From Ziziphus jujuba (lineage: Eukaryota; Streptophyta; Magnoliopsida; Rosales; Rhamnaceae), in contig NC_083387.1 of NCBI RefSeq assembly GCF_031755915.1, positions 1,330,501 through 1,394,500 of the forward strand: 64,000 nucleotides of DNA, written 5' to 3'. The translations under genes and the position numbers were made by a program. The stretch's first letter is position 1, and each line of letters starts with the position of its first letter. Shown here piece after piece: positions 47,137-60,929 of the stretch. A model generated the notes under the pieces. That model did no database searches, had not been told where the DNA came from, and was given only the letters and a program-made list of their open reading frames with translations.

Positions 47137-49591
47137 ATGGCTGTAACTTCTCCTTGCCTATCTGCTAATGAAAAGAAGCACTGGTGGCTTAGCAACAGAA
47201 AGGTAAAACAAAAATCTTTTCTCTTTCAGTCCTTGATCTCCATTTGTGGATTTGGTCAATATCAGAAGGGTTGATAATTTGGTGTTTTTGAAAAAATGTG
47301 AAAACAGATTGTTGATAAGCATATTAAAGATGCTCGGGGACTCATTGCGACCCACGAACAGAACGACATCGTTTTGGCTCTCGGCCTATTGGACGCGGCT
47401 CTAGCCCTCTCGCCGCGCCTCGAACAAGCTTTGGAACTGAAAGCCAGGTCTTTGCTTTATCTCCGGCGGTTCAAGGAGGTTGCGGATATGCTTCAAGACT
47501 ACATTCCCAGCCTCAAAATGGCCAACGACGACTCGGGCTCTGACGTTTCGTCTCAGCAGCTATCGAGGGAGCGAGTCAAGCTTCTCTCCTCCGGCAACTC
47601 GTCCTCTGACTCAGCCGATCCTGATCCTTCTTTTAAATGTTTCTCCGTTTCGGATTTGAAAAAGAAAGTGATGGCAGGACTGTGTAAAAATTGCGAGAAA
47701 GAGGGGCAATGGAGGTAAAAAAAAATTCGATACTCTGTTCCATTGATTTTCTAAATATTGGTTTTCAATTTCTTGTTTTTTTTTTTTTTTTTCATTGTTT
47801 TTCTGGGTTCAACTTTTTATGAGGACTTTATTTAATGATATTGATTACCGAGATCACAGGACGTGTTTTATTTCATCGCCTTTCGGTTGAGTTAAACGCA
47901 CTGCCACCCATTACGGAATTTTCGAACTTTTTACTCCTTTAAATTAAATTTGCCTTTTAGATTAAATTCGTACAATGGAAATTTTGTATTATTTTATGGT
48001 CTTTCTATGTTTTTGGAAATGGCTTGTGATTTGGAGAAACTTTTTTTGGAAGCAATTTTTTTTTCTTTTTTTATTGGTGAAATATGGAGGATTTTTAGAC
48101 TCAAATACTTGAGGCAATGTGAACCCACGAACTTTGTCTTCCTGTGTCATTTAGCATGAAACTTCTCCGTGGAAATTTTCGTGTTTGACAATTTTTTTTT
48201 CCTATATTTGGCCTGTTTTTCTCATAATTTTAAAGGTTGATATCTACTTTCTTGTATATTTTTTTAAAAAATAAAAGGTCGTTTTTCACTAAAATTACGG
48301 ACTCGGATCCCCCCCGAGTCAACTCAGTTTGTTATTGCCAACTCACTGTGTTGTTGTTGTATGCTATGGCTACAGATACTTGGTTCTGGGTCAAGCTTGT
48401 TGCCATCTAGGCCTATTGGAGGATGCCATGGCTCTTCTCCAGACCGGAAAACGTCTCGCCACAGCCGCATTCCGGCGAGAAAGCATATGCTGGTCCGACG
48501 ACAGCTTTTCACTCTCAAGTTTTCCCATCTCCGGCGAAATCTCAACCGCAAACCCGCCAGCCACTCCTCCTAGGTCCCTTACCGAATCCGAGACCGTAAC
48601 GCAACTTCTCGGTCACATCAAGCTCCTCGTTCGCCGCCGCACAGCCGCCGTCGCGGCCCTCGACGCCTGTCTATACTCCGAAGCCATCCGCCATTTCAGC
48701 AAGATCGTCGACGGCCGGCGTGGCGCCCCACAGGGCTTCCTCGCAGAATGCTATATGCACCGCGCCTCCGCTTACCGATCCGCGGGCCGGATCGCGGAGT
48801 CCATTGCCGATTGTAATCGGACACTTGCGCTCGACCCGACCTGCATTCAAGCTCTCGACACTAGAGCTTCTCTTCTCGAAACCATCAGATGCTTGCCGGA
48901 TTGTTTGCATGATTTAGAGCACCTGAAACTTCTCTACAACTCCATATTGCGGGACCGGAAGCTTCCAGGCCCGGCATGGAAGCGACACAACGTCACATAC
49001 AGAGAGATTCCGGGGAAGCTCTGTGCTCTGACAACCAAAATCCAACAGCTGAAACAGAGAGTTGCTTCAGGAGAAACTTCGAATGTGGATTACTACGCTT
49101 TGATTGGATTACGACGAGGCTGTTCGAGGTCGGAGTTGGAGAGAGCTCATCTTTTGCTCTGTTTGCGTCATAAGCCTGATAAAGCCACGAATTTCATCGA
49201 AAGGTGCGAGCTTTCCGATGATCGCGATCTCGATTCGATCAGAGACAGAGCAAAGATGTCTTCTTTATTGCTCTACAGATTGCTTCAGAAGGGATATTCA
49301 AGCGTCATGTCGACGATCATGGATGAAGAGGCTGCAGAGAAACACAGGAAGAAAGCCTCCGCTGCGTTGCAAGCGGCCCAGGCAACAATTCAAGCCCAAG
49401 AAAAAGAACAACCCAAAATGGAGGCGGAAACAAATTCTGATATTCCTAATACGACACCGTGTTCTGGAAATTCAAATTCGTCGGTTTTCCAAGGAGTGTT
49501 TTGCCGGGACCTTGCAGTGGTTGGGAATTTGCTTTCTCAGGCTGGGTTTAACCGTCCACTCCCGGTCAAGTACGAGGCATTGAGCTGCTAG
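47137..49591 (+). CDS. TPR-repeat protein with a divergent J-like domain, 562 aa
   Basis: Three exons join in frame: 47137-47202, 47308-47714 and 48376-49591. The protein begins MAVTSPCLSANEKKHWWLSN. TPR-like helices cover about residues 40-80 (LGLLDAALALSPRLEQALEL) and 249-328, including SEAIRHFSKIVDGRRGAPQG and YRSAGRIAESIADCNRTLAL. At residues 395-430 is a J-domain-like segment, VDYYALIGLRRGCSRSELER, ending LRHKPDKA. There the HPD tripeptide needed to stimulate Hsp70 reads KPD (424-426), so J activity is doubtful. A charged, alanine-rich helix (AEKHRKKASAALQAAQATIQ) lies near the C-terminus. No signal peptide or membrane segment is seen. It resembles plant DNAJC7-like TPR proteins, probably a chaperone adaptor; the exact orthologue is not known to me. 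The coding region is distinctly GC-richer than its surroundings. Confidence 0.9.
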
Positions 49592-50409
49592 AAAAGATTG
49601 TGATTAATTTCACAATTAAAAAAAATTTGGAGCTTTTTTTTAATTTTTACCGGCAAGAAATTAAGTTAAAATCACCATTAGCTGTCATTATTATCCCATC
49701 TTTGTACAAAAAAAGGAAAATTATTATGTTTAAATCCTTGCCGGGAAATTTTGTCACCTTATTTTCTAAATATGCTTAATATCTACTACATGTACAGAAT
49801 TTTTAAGTACCGAATTTTTCTACTTTTGGGTTTTTGCTTTTTAGCTTATAACTTTTTGTTGCCACCAGATTTTTTTTTTTGTGTTTTTTTATTTCTTGTA
49901 TATCTCTGTTTTAATTTCTTCTGTTGAGGTGAAGTGGGTGATACTAATGGTTGGTGTTCAAATAAGGAGTACACTGTAACTGTTTAGGGAGCAGAGTGGC
50001 AGAGAGAGAGAGTGAGTGATGGTACGTGGGGAGAGTAAGAAAGAAGATGGCTCTTTGGCTTCTTTCCCATGTCCTATTCTGCTTACCATTTAATTTTTCT
50101 CTGGTTACTTTATCCATGCAACTGACAATTCTGACATTCCACTAGATTTTATTTTTATGCTATTTCCACTTTGATTTTTTTACTTCATACACTCTCCATC
50201 TGTGTTGGTGGTGTAGTTCCTTCTTTTGTCTTTTCGCCGTGAGGAGAATTAACTAACTGATGGTAAAAAAATATGATATATTTTTGGAGCACCCTATTTG
50301 GCGTTGTGGCTTTGAGTGCATCTGATTACACAAACGTGGCTTTACTGAGCCGGTGGGAACTGTGAAAAGACATCGTCAAGTCACCCACCCACTGATGAAA
50401 AAGTTGATC

Positions 50410-50447
<38 letters not shown>

Positions 50448-53400
50448 CTGAAATTTTTTCTTGGCATTGAAAGCTGAAAACAATAGAGTAGGTTTTATCG
50501 ACACTCAATACAAGAAAACAATGGTGTTATTGGAAATGAAATGTCAATCCCACATTCACTTTGCTATCATTTACCGTTTCCGTACTTTTAACACTGTGTT
50601 TGTTTTCTTCTTGCATTTGCAATTTGCAGTTTGCAAAAACAACACCTAAAGCATCATAAAGTGAGAAATTTTCCATTCTCCAAAGCGCTGTTTTGCTTCA
50701 CTCCCAAACACGTCTTATCATTGAAATAAGAAAGAAATACAGTAGTGGGGAAGATCCAATGTATGAAGTTATAAGGACTTTTAAGAGGGTTGGTGAGAAT
50801 CAATAAGAGCTTCAACCTTCCAAGCCTAACGGCGTTAATGATTTTAGGACTTGGCTTGTTTTTGAAGAATAGGACCTTCGTTTTCTGCTCCAGAAAAAGT
50901 GCTTCTATTGTATAGGTTTATTATTATATTCCAGTTCTGTGACTATTGCCAGAAGGAACATACAAATTGTTGCCAAAACAGAGTCTGTTTGCTTTGCCTT
51001 TTGAACCTTGTATTTATTCAGCTACTATATAGTAGTTCATGGGAAGCTACCAAGCATTTAATGCTACATTAATGAGAAAGTAGCATATCTTTTTTCTAAA
51101 CAAGCTATTTTTGAAAACATGAAAATAAGCAAAAGAAAAGAGAAGCATAAGGGTTTTTGGAATCCCTTTTACATATGTTTTAAGCATTAAAATAATTAGC
51201 CTGTAAGTGGGGTTTTCACATCATTTGCATATGGTTTACTAATTGTTTTTTTGGCTTTTATAAAAGGGTACAAAGAGAAACATTTATACGAAAATTCCCA
51301 ATAGCCTTTGCATCTTAAATATTTCCTTTCCTTTCCTTACAAGTGATCTGAGTCCCCCCTTTTTTTTTTTTCTTTCTTTTTTTTTGTTTTTTTTGGGGAT
51401 CTAAATGAATCGGCTTTTGGGGCTTTTGTCCTTCCAAGCGACTCAAACAATTATGTTATCTTCGGTCGAACTTAATCAGACCCTTTATAAGTAAAATTCC
51501 AAATTTAGTGAGCTTATAATCATATGGGGATTTTGGAAAGCTGAACCAATTAAAAACACAATCCTTAATCAATAATCTAGCACGAGGCTCTTTGAAATTG
51601 GCATCTCTAGTTTTAAATAATCTCATTTTCCTTGGTAGAAAGCTTTTGGACTTTTTTGTTTCTATAAGAAAACTAGTACCAAATTGTAGTGCAAAACACA
51701 CCATGTTGTAATTATTACAGCCCACTTCCATGCTGCCAGGCTCAAACAGAACCCCACATTGAGAAGGGAGGAAAAAAAAAAAAAAAAAAACCCTTGTTGG
51801 AAAATATTTATTATTCGCTGTCGGAGTCCTTTGAATCGTTTCCATCTAACTACGTGGCAATAGCTGGATCTCTTATATAATTAGCTGCGCGTGACAATAC
51901 ATATGCACAGCCATTCATTATCACTATTTTTCCTTCCTAAATACAAAAAAAAAAATAATAAATTAATAAATAAAATATTTACATATGTAGATTTGGCAGA
52001 GCTAGCCAAAGCTATTGGTGGTCAATTGGAAAACATGCTAGGCACATCTCCATTTTCTTATTTCTTAAATCTTATTTTGAAAATAGTGTGATCCTGAACT
52101 CCTGCCATACAGCATGAATGCGAGCCACTGCAAGTCCTGTTTGTTTATGAGAGTGTTTTTTTTTTTTTTTTTTTGTTTAAGTAATTTTCAAGCACGACTC
52201 TGTCACGTTATTATTTTTTGTAACGTAGATTGCAATAGGTTAATGCATATAGGTAATAGGTTCACAATTTGAGGCATTTTTTATTTACTTATGGCGAAAG
52301 AAAAGGTGGGCTGGCATTGTTTCTCACGAGGACACCATTATTTGGAGGAGATAGAGAGAAAGAAAAAGAAAAAAAAAACGAATATAGAAAAAAAAAAAAA
52401 TTTCTTCTTTTTTTTATTCTATTCCCACACTACCCGGAGAGTTTTGGAGCATCTCGCTATACGACCTTTTTTTTTTCTTTAATTTCATTTTCTTTTACAT
52501 ACTCTTTTTCTTTTTAAACTTTGATTACACAGATCATCTCTGATTTGAGCTTTTGGACTTTAGAATTAGGAATTATTCCGGCATAATGTGAAGACTGCAA
52601 TGCCCTTAAGTTGTGGACATTTTGTATTAAGTTGGAATGAGGAATTTGAAGATAAAAAAAAAAAGAAAAAAAGAAGGTAATTTTGAGCCAAATGTGGGGG
52701 TGTTGAAAATGGGATTTGGTCCCTCTGGAGGAGGAGGAGGAAATGGGGAATATAAACACGTGATGTTTGAATGTTGGGAGCATTGGAAGGAGGATAAGTC
52801 GTGGCCAGATATGATGATGTCAGTGACAGCATGTGATGCTATCATGTGCCTCCCTCTCTTTCTAGATATCCTCTCTTAGCTTATTATTGTTAACATTAGG
52901 TGCTTAATGATTCACAAAATAATCTGACAAATTCTGTTCACACTATCTACTTAAACTCATTCCCTGTGTAAAAACACCACACAAGAGTACAAAGAATATG
53001 TGTTTTTTGAGTTGGGAGAAATAATTTTTTTAGCTACTCATTTCCCGCTTATAGGGAACTACGAGCTCAATCAAATTTTAGAAAGTTGGAAATTGAATTG
53101 CCAAACATTGAACTTAGTCAAATTCTGATCTGGGAAGTCTTTGCAAAGCTTATAAAATACGATATACATCAAAGAATCAAAACCATAGAGAAAGAATCCG
53201 TGTGATATTAAAATAGGTAATAGGGTACATTTCGGTACCAGCGATGGCTCAAACTTTGGCAGACTTTTGGCAGTAAAACAGCATAAGGTTGAAATTTCGT
53301 GCTTCATAGAAAGTAACCGTACGGTTGCCCAAACCCAAATAAAAAATAGAGAAAAAAAAAATAGGCTTAAAATGTGGAGCAGAGGATTTAAAACACAAAT

Positions 53401-54100
53401 ATATATACATATGTTTGTTTCTGACCCTCCTTTTGTATTGTAGTGAATTTGTCAATTTATCCAGCTGAGATGTTGACTTGAAGGAGAAGAAGCCAAATAA
53501 TTGGAAAAGTAAGAAAATGATTATCATCCAAGCGAGAACAAGAAAGTATTGGCCTATCCCTTACAAAACAGTAATGGCCTATCCTTTTCACTACAAAAAA
53601 GTAAGGTGCTGGGCCATTAGACTGGTGCTACTACACGTAACCTATTGATTCCATGCAAACCACAAAACCCTTTCCCCTTGTAGGTGATGACCCTTTTCTT
53701 CCCCAGGAAATTACATATCTGCTTTTTCACTTATTTCTACATTCTAATAGCAATTCGCTATAGTGCTACAAAATTGTACTGACAAAGCAACGAGAAGATA
53801 CTATTCTACTACCTATTTCTTGAAGCTTTTTCATGTGGCTATATTTAAGTTTATATCCAGTACGTGGACGGAATTGCTATTATGTTATTTTATGCTTTTA
53901 TTTACTGTATTAATTCTATGTATAACTAATTACTTAGCTAAATTGACGAACAAATAATTTTACCCATTTAATGCTTAGCCGGAGCCTGTATTGTCTAAGG
54001 GACAATAATCCCACAAAACGCAACAGGAGCCCATGGATTCTCAGAAATAATTGATCCACACGTTCCAAGCCCGAAAGAAGCCCAGATAGTCTTGATGGAA
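49592..54100. other. Intergenic, nothing recognised beyond simple repeats
   Basis: The first few hundred bases are the TPR/J 3' UTR. A 36-base T tract lies at 50412-50447 and other A or T tracts are scattered through the region. Open frames such as 51456-51845 (minus) and 52637-52879 (plus) are low-complexity or without domains. Confidence 0.5.
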
Positions 54101-54102
54101 AT

Positions 54103-54443
54103 GGACTTCATGGAAATGATGAGACCCACATGAATGAAACAGGCAGAGCACCATAAAGGAGCCCAGGATTTAGATAATAAGGCTTGGTAAGCAAAACGAC
54201 CTTTGGAGTAAAAGAAAAGGCCCACATGAATCATGGCCCCAGGAAAAATGAAATGAATGATTCCGAGAAACACATTAGCAATCACCCGAGCCCTTGTTCA
54301 AAACGGACTTCATGGAATTGATGAGGCCCACACGAATGAGTCAGGCCAAGCACCGGTGAGGAACCAGAAATTCAGATATGGTCCTCTTGGGTACGCAAAA
54401 CGACCTCTGCAGTGGAAGAGAAGGCCCACATGAATCACAGGCC
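54103..54443. repeat. Diverged direct repeat, 2 copies of about 140 bp
   Basis: Copies at 54103-54243 and 54302-54443 share GGACTTCATGGAA, GATGAG(A/G)CCCACA, GCAAAACGACCT and AGGCCCACATGAATCA. On the minus strand both read a similar peptide (KGRFAYQ / RGRFAYP). This suggests decayed coding DNA of a mobile element, otherwise unidentified. Confidence 0.75.
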
Positions 54444-54449
54444 CGGCGC

Positions 54450-55571
54450 AAAAGCAGAGCCCAAACCACCTTTGATAGAAGGGTTTTTTTGAAAACCAGC
54501 CACCGTACAAATTCATTTTGAAAAATAGCAAATTTTTTTTTTTTTAAAAAAAACTAGCTAACTTTTAACCCATTCAGACCAAAATATATAATTTTTTTAT
54601 TTTTAAATTTTTTTAATCTTTTTTATGTTTTTTCACTATCAAAACGTAGGTTGTTTTTTTTTTTTTTTTTTTTTCCTGTTTTTTTGTCTCTTCTTTCCCT
54701 TTCCCTTTCCCTTTCCTTTTTGAAAGAAACCTAGGGCTTTCCCTTCCATTTTCCTTCCAAAAAACACCATCTCATTCATCAGAAAAATTGTCCTGTTCAT
54801 CGGTGTTTTTGATAGATCACTTTCGAATTTGCCTCTGTCCCGCTGATCTGCTACTGTTAGAAGACCCAAAGTCGTACATACGGCATACAAGGCTTTTTAT
54901 CCACCCTATTTTACACCCTTTACTGGCTTTGATACCTCTTGGGACACCCAAACATCTCTTGCCACCATCAATGTTCTTTCCACCATTGGGCTTTAAGGTA
55001 AACATACATCTCTCTCTCTCTGCTTTCCTTTTCAATAGGGTTTCGATTCTATTTGATGAAATTATGTTATTTCAATAGGCTTTCCTTGTTGTTTTGTTTT
55101 TCCTCTCTGTTCATGTGTGACTTTTGCTAATCTTGTTAAAAGAAATGTATTTAGAACATGCACTTTTGACTGGCCGTCAACTAGGCAGAGCTCAGAAATA
55201 TGTAGCAGTAGTACTAGTTTGATTAGATTTATGAAATATACTTGAGCTAGCTTGCCATATATGTCCCCAGAAGGAATCAATAAATTCCTTGTAACTATCA
55301 GCAGCAAATTAGACAAATTAATATGACAAGCAATGGAATATATATAAACTAAGATATTATACACATAGGAAGAAGTAAGAATTATCATCATCTTAAATTC
55401 TTTATCCTAGTTTGGAAAACCAATATGAAAACTTGAAAGAGCTAGCCACAACCCATTATCAAAAGAAAAAAAAAAAAAAAAAACTGACGGCAATCCCTAT
55501 TTGTTCGTCTCGTAAATGCCATTTGTAAATAATTCACCTTTATTTTATTCATGTTATTGGGGATGATGATG
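54450..55571. other. Intergenic, nothing recognised
   Basis: A polypyrimidine stretch with CCCTTT repeats lies at 54695-54720 and a short CT run at 55009-55021 after a possible donor (AAGGTAAAC). No gene model can be supported. Confidence 0.45.
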
Positions 55572-55576
55572 GTCAG

Positions 55577-56246
55577 TGTAACACCCCGTCCCGAAGTACA
55601 ACAGAAATTTTCCAACTTTGACCGTTGACCAAAGGGGTCAAAAGTTGACTTTTTGTTCCGGTTGGACTTCTAGGTTGACTAAGGCACCCTTATGAAGTAC
55701 ACATTGGCATGAGTTCATAGACTAGTAGCACGTCGAAAACGGAGCTACGGTTTGAAAGTTATGAGCAAAACAAGTTGAGGTCCAAACTGTCCAAGGGGTG
55801 TCGGAGTTGACTTTTTATTCATGCAAAGTTGAGCTTTGACTCATGCATGGTTGTGAAGTGCTCGTCGATACGAGTCCGTAGACTAGTGGCACGTCCGATT
55901 GGGACATGTGGTTTGAAAGTTATGGACTTGTAGAGTTTTTCAAATACTGTATTATTTTAATATTATTTTTAAATGCGTAACGATGTGCCACGTGTGACTT
56001 AATAAATGTGACCATGTGTCACCATGGTGAGATGCCACATGTCAACCATGTTTAATATCATATTATTTTATTGTTATTTTATGTAATATTATTATTTTTA
56101 ATATTATTTAATTAATTTTTAATTTATTTCTTTTATTTCTTTTTCTTTTCTTTTTTCTTTTCCCCACGTGGGAAAACACCTTTCTCCTTTTCTTTGCCTT
56201 TCCTTCCCTTCTCCTTCTTCCCCGAGCCCGTCAAAAAACCAGCAAG

Positions 56247-56277
<31 letters not shown>

Positions 56278-58446
56278 TTTGACTCTCTCCCCCTCTCTCT
56301 TTGACCGACCGTTTGGCCGGATTTTAGTGGCCGAACGGTCACACGCACCGGCCACCGGTGAAGCCTAGTCCCCCGCGACCCCAACCTCCAATTTTCCCGG
56401 TCAGTCGCCGCCGAACGCGCCCAGATCGGGCCGATGAAGTCGGCGGTGGCGGGTTAAGTTTTTCCGGCCATTCTCGCCGTTTCCGACCAACTCAGCTCGA
56501 CCCATACCTCTATTCCACCATTTTCGACCCCTTTGAGTCCATTTTCGAGGTTAGATTGCCCAAAATCCCCACCGTTTGAGAGATCCCTCAAGCTTAATTT
56601 CTGCCGAAGCTTTCCGGCCAAATTTCGGCCACCGTCGGCGGAATTGGGGTCGATGGAGACCGGTAATGCAATCCTCGTTCCACAAGCTTCAATTCGGTAT
56701 ATTATTCGACAATTTTGGATAACGTTTGTGTTTGACCCCCTGGGTACCGGGTATTATTTATCCGAATAAAATATTAATTTATTTGACTGTGTTTGAATTG
56801 TGTTGTAGGAGCACGGGTGAGTCATGGAATTGATCCCGTGGTGGATCTTGGATTAATTGCGTGCTCCAGGTGAGTGACCCACCTTTAAAAATATTTTTGG
56901 GGTAATTAATTATATTTATGTCGTGTTAATTTGATATCTGGAATTTATGCTCATGTGGTGTATTTTAAATATAATCGGGAAAAAAATATTATTTTATATA
57001 TACTTACCCATTGGTGCTAAATGGAATTTTTGGGTTATTAAGAAATCCCCGATTTTTATTATTGTGATTTAATTGTATTTATTACACATGAGCAAGTATT
57101 TTCAGTAATTAATTGTGTCTAGATTTTATATTATTTTTGGGCATAATTGGTTTGAATATTTTAAGAAAATTATTTGTTTAAATTGGTGGTTTAATTTTAT
57201 AATTATGCCCGTGGTATATTATTTGTTGAACCTCGTGTTACGAGAAAAATTATTATTTTATCGTTATCGATGTTTTTGTACCGGATTTGTTAAAGGAAAA
57301 TATGTGGGATGGTGGAACTGAAATTTGGTATATTTCCCACGGTAATTTTGGAAAAACGGTACGGTTATAATTAATTTAATAATTATTTTAGACGCACTCA
57401 TACAGTATTGGTGTTCTGCTGTATGTATATGTGGTTTAGCGCACAAGTATTATATCTCCCGTGAGTTGCCATTGGACCGAGGGCAGACAAGTCTTATATA
57501 TTGCTCATCAGCCGCCCCCCTCCTTGGCTGGGATGACGGTTTCAGCAGCGGTACTGTCGGGATGTCGAAGTGCCGTTTGCAAGTTTCTCTCTTTAATCTC
57601 CCCGCCAATCGGTGCTCGGGACGCTGGGTATCGAAGGGCATCACTGGTATATGGTGTGGTGCGTCAAGGATAAATTTTTCAGATAGAAATTTCAAACCCC
57701 AAAGAGTTCAAAAATTATTTATTATAATTTATTACATTTTATTTATATTTGGGGTATTTATTTATTTGTTGTTTATTAAATTATTTGATCCCTTGGTTTT
57801 CGAAAAATACGAATATCGGGTTTTGTGAAAATGTTTTAAAAGGGGAACATTTCCAATGGAGTGAATAGTGAGGGTTTTGAGAGAAATTATTACTTCAATT
57901 GTTTATTTATTTATTTATTTAATTGTTCGGTATTGATTACTTAAATCCCTTTAATTATTATATTATTAATATCAAAAGTGTTCGGTAGATAGGGTCACTC
58001 ACTGAGATGATTAGCATCTCATATTTTTAAATTCCGTTCTCCTAGGTCCAGGTTGGGAGACGTTGATCATCCGGGGCGAGCCCAACGTCTCAGTTCGTTG
58101 CCGAAAGTCCAAGAAGTATTTCTTCCCTTTTTCCTCTCCATCTTGTAATACTTATTATCTATCATTGTATTAATTCCACATTTATTTGTATTGGACATTT
58201 AGTTGTTAATTATGCACTGATTTACTGTTCCTTTTGGAGTGCTGTAAATTTGTGGAATCAATTTGTAGTATTGTGGGAGGAATAAGGGGATGAATATAGA
58301 AGTGTATTTTCAGTGCAGGAAATTTTTGGTTAGTCCTACCCTTAGGAGAGGTGCTGCTGGATTTTCCGTTGGAAGGTTCGGTGGTATTTCCCTGGGATCA
58401 GGGCTTGTCTAGGATTCCGGGAAGGAATCTTGAACGGGTCCTGACA
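55577..58446. mobile_element. Probable solo LTR of a Ty3/gypsy-type retrotransposon, 2870 bp
   Basis: It starts TGTAACACCCCGTCCC and ends GGGTCCTGACA, the TG...CA form seen in long plant LTRs of the Tekay/Del kind. The flanks are GTCAG (55572-55576) and GTCAA (58447-58451), a five-base duplication with one mismatch. No primer-binding site follows the right end and no gag or pol frame is present, so this is best read as one LTR left by recombination. Inside are a (CT)n run (56250-56278) and a GC-rich leader-like segment (56320-56660). Clade assignment is tentative. Confidence 0.7.
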
Positions 58447-58451
58447 GTCAA

Positions 58452-59195
58452 CTTGCAATCCTTAATTTATATTTATTAATATAACAAGGAGGCAGATTGT
58501 CAAGTCCAAAGCAGCATAATTAAAATATTGCAAATAATTTTTTTAATGCTATGCTAGTAAGTGAGTGTCATTATCGCTGCATTAAAAAAAAAGAAATAGA
58601 GAGAAATGGCACTCGGGATTGGTGTTATGGTTTAATATTCCTAAGTCAATATTCCTACTTCTTGACCCAAGAAACGAAACAGAGCCTTTTATATTGCCCC
58701 TTGAAATATATAAAAAGTGAGAAAATTTGAGAATTTTATGCAATGATTTTGTCCTTAATTTATTATTTTTATTATTTGTATATTTTTGTAGTTATTTAGT
58801 TGTTAGTAGTTCTTGTGGTTTATTTCTGTTGGTGCAAAATTTTCAAATTTCTCATATGCTCTGGTTCATTTGAATAGAAATCAAAAGAAAGAATATACAA
58901 GGAGACATTTACCTATTTGAACCTCCAGGCTCCATCTTATCATTAGCTAAGTAAGCAATATTCTGTGGCCTCTCCTATGCACATCTTACACATATAATAT
59001 GCTAAGTTTGATTGCTGCATGGTTAAAAAAGTCACACTCTTTTTTTTTTTTTTTTCAAAATATGAAAAAAGTCATTGTTGTTAGTCCTCTTTGGGGGGAA
59101 AAAAATCAATAAATACGAATTAGGAACAGCTTTGCGTGTGGATTTGCTTGGCACTAAAATTTCCTTTCTCAATTAAAGTAAAGTTAAATTCAATT
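58452..59195. other. Intergenic, nothing recognised
   Basis: AT-rich DNA with a T tract near 59041; no domain-bearing frame. Confidence 0.5.
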
Positions 59196-59353
59196 CAAAG
59201 GGCAGAGGTCTTATGGTAGGTTATTGTGGTTATGAAACTAGGCAAATGGTGGATGTGGTGAATTAATTTAATTTCAAAGGGCAGAGGTCTTATGGTAGGT
59301 TATTGTGGTTATGAAACTAGGCAAATGGTGGATGTGGTGAATTAATTTAATTT
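59196..59353. repeat. Perfect tandem duplication of 79 bp
   Basis: Copies at 59196-59274 and 59275-59353 are identical to the eye, beginning CAAAGGGCAGAGGTCTTATG. Confidence 0.95.
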
Positions 59354-60929
59354 ATTCTAGCCGTCTTGCCTCTATTTATTTTATTTTATTTTTTCTATCA
59401 TATTCTAGCATATCATTGTTGGGTTTTATGTTACTTTCAAAATTTCTATTCTTTGCCATGAAAAACATTTATTAGGATTTACACTGTAAGAATCTACTCC
59501 AGCTGTTTGGGATAGAGTTTGTTGACATCATTAATATGTATGAATAAAATATTAATATATAACAAGGAATATTTACAATGTATTATACGTTGATAACAAA
59601 GGGATTATTAATATAACATATATATATATATATATATATTTATAACTTTGATCATGTTGTAGAATTCCAACTGGCATAAAGAAAAGCAATGATGTTTGAG
59701 CACAAAATAAAAACTAAATAATAATAGAAAATGCAGGGCCTGTAGAAACTAGCTAGGAAAATATAAATATTAGTATGAAAATGTGTTAATAGTTTGTGAA
59801 TACTGTTACTAAATTATGTTTTTCAGTTGAATATTTTAAAAAATTCTTCTTTCACATTTTTCATTTTTCTTCTCTCTTTCATATATATATATATATATAT
59901 ATGTATATAAGCTTTAAAATACTCACAAACAAATGTCCTAAATCATAATATGCTTTCCACTACATGGTTAATTTTTTTAAAACCAAAGCCTCTTACCAAA
60001 CAGCACACTGAAGACCTATACTTTATGAACTTAATTAAGATTATCTTTTAATAGAAAATTTTATTGTGTTTGGGATAGGGGAAACATACAACAGAGAAAA
60101 TATTGGTCTGTGGCTTAGACACTAATCAGTATGCATAGTAGCTGTTTTTTGTAGTGTAACGTTTAACTAATGTCCTTGAATTCTTTTTCTTGTTTATGCA
60201 TACTTTTCTGTCAAATTTCTTGTTTTTTTTTTCCCCACTAAAAATCATTGTGTTTAACAGAAAACAACTAAGGAATGACTAAGTTGAATTATTTTGATTT
60301 TGATGTTTATATGTTATCTCTATCCTTAGTTTAGTACATAATAATTTCCATGATACTATTTTGTTCTTGGTCAGCCGTGGTTGCATTATAAGAATCATCT
60401 TATTTCGGTAAACTATTAATAATAAAACAACATATATATTATGACAATGCATGGTGGAAACTTTCATCATAATTTTCATATTTAGATATCCGTTAATTAA
60501 TTTGGTAGTATTTCACTTTCAGTCTTGTAATATTTAATTTTTATTTTTTGAACATACTCATACTTTTTTTTTCCTTTAGCATTTGAGGAGCAAGTGAGGG
60601 AATGAGTAGAAAAACGAAGCATAAAATTTGAGATCGTAGAGTTACAGGTGAATATTGAGAAAATTACAACTCCAAACTTTTGAAGCTCTCACAAACACAC
60701 ACACACAGATAGATAGAGAAGCATTGGTGGCGGTTTGTCCTCCATTAATGTAAGTTTTTTGTTCGAACAAAATAGAAAATATTATGCAAGTTGATTTATT
60801 GTTGGTGAAAATATAATGTCAAGAATTTATCATTGAACCTTTATTTGTGCTGTATTATATGGATTTTCAGCATTATTGATAATTTTAACTATTGAATATG
60901 GTTGTAATTGTGTAATTGTTTTGTTGCAG
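59354..60929. other. AT-rich spacer with microsatellites
   Basis: It contains (TA)n tracts at 59617-59638 and 59882-59902 and a short (CA)n(GATA)n run near 60695-60715. No gene is recognised before the Ulp1-like exon. Confidence 0.5.

Noticed and set aside
49104..49583. 159-codon alternative frame inside the TPR/J gene
   Set aside because: Overlaps the real third exon in another frame and has no domain.
52637..52879. Plus-strand frame with a poly-glycine stretch
   Set aside because: Starts in A-rich low-complexity DNA, no family match, no conserved motif.
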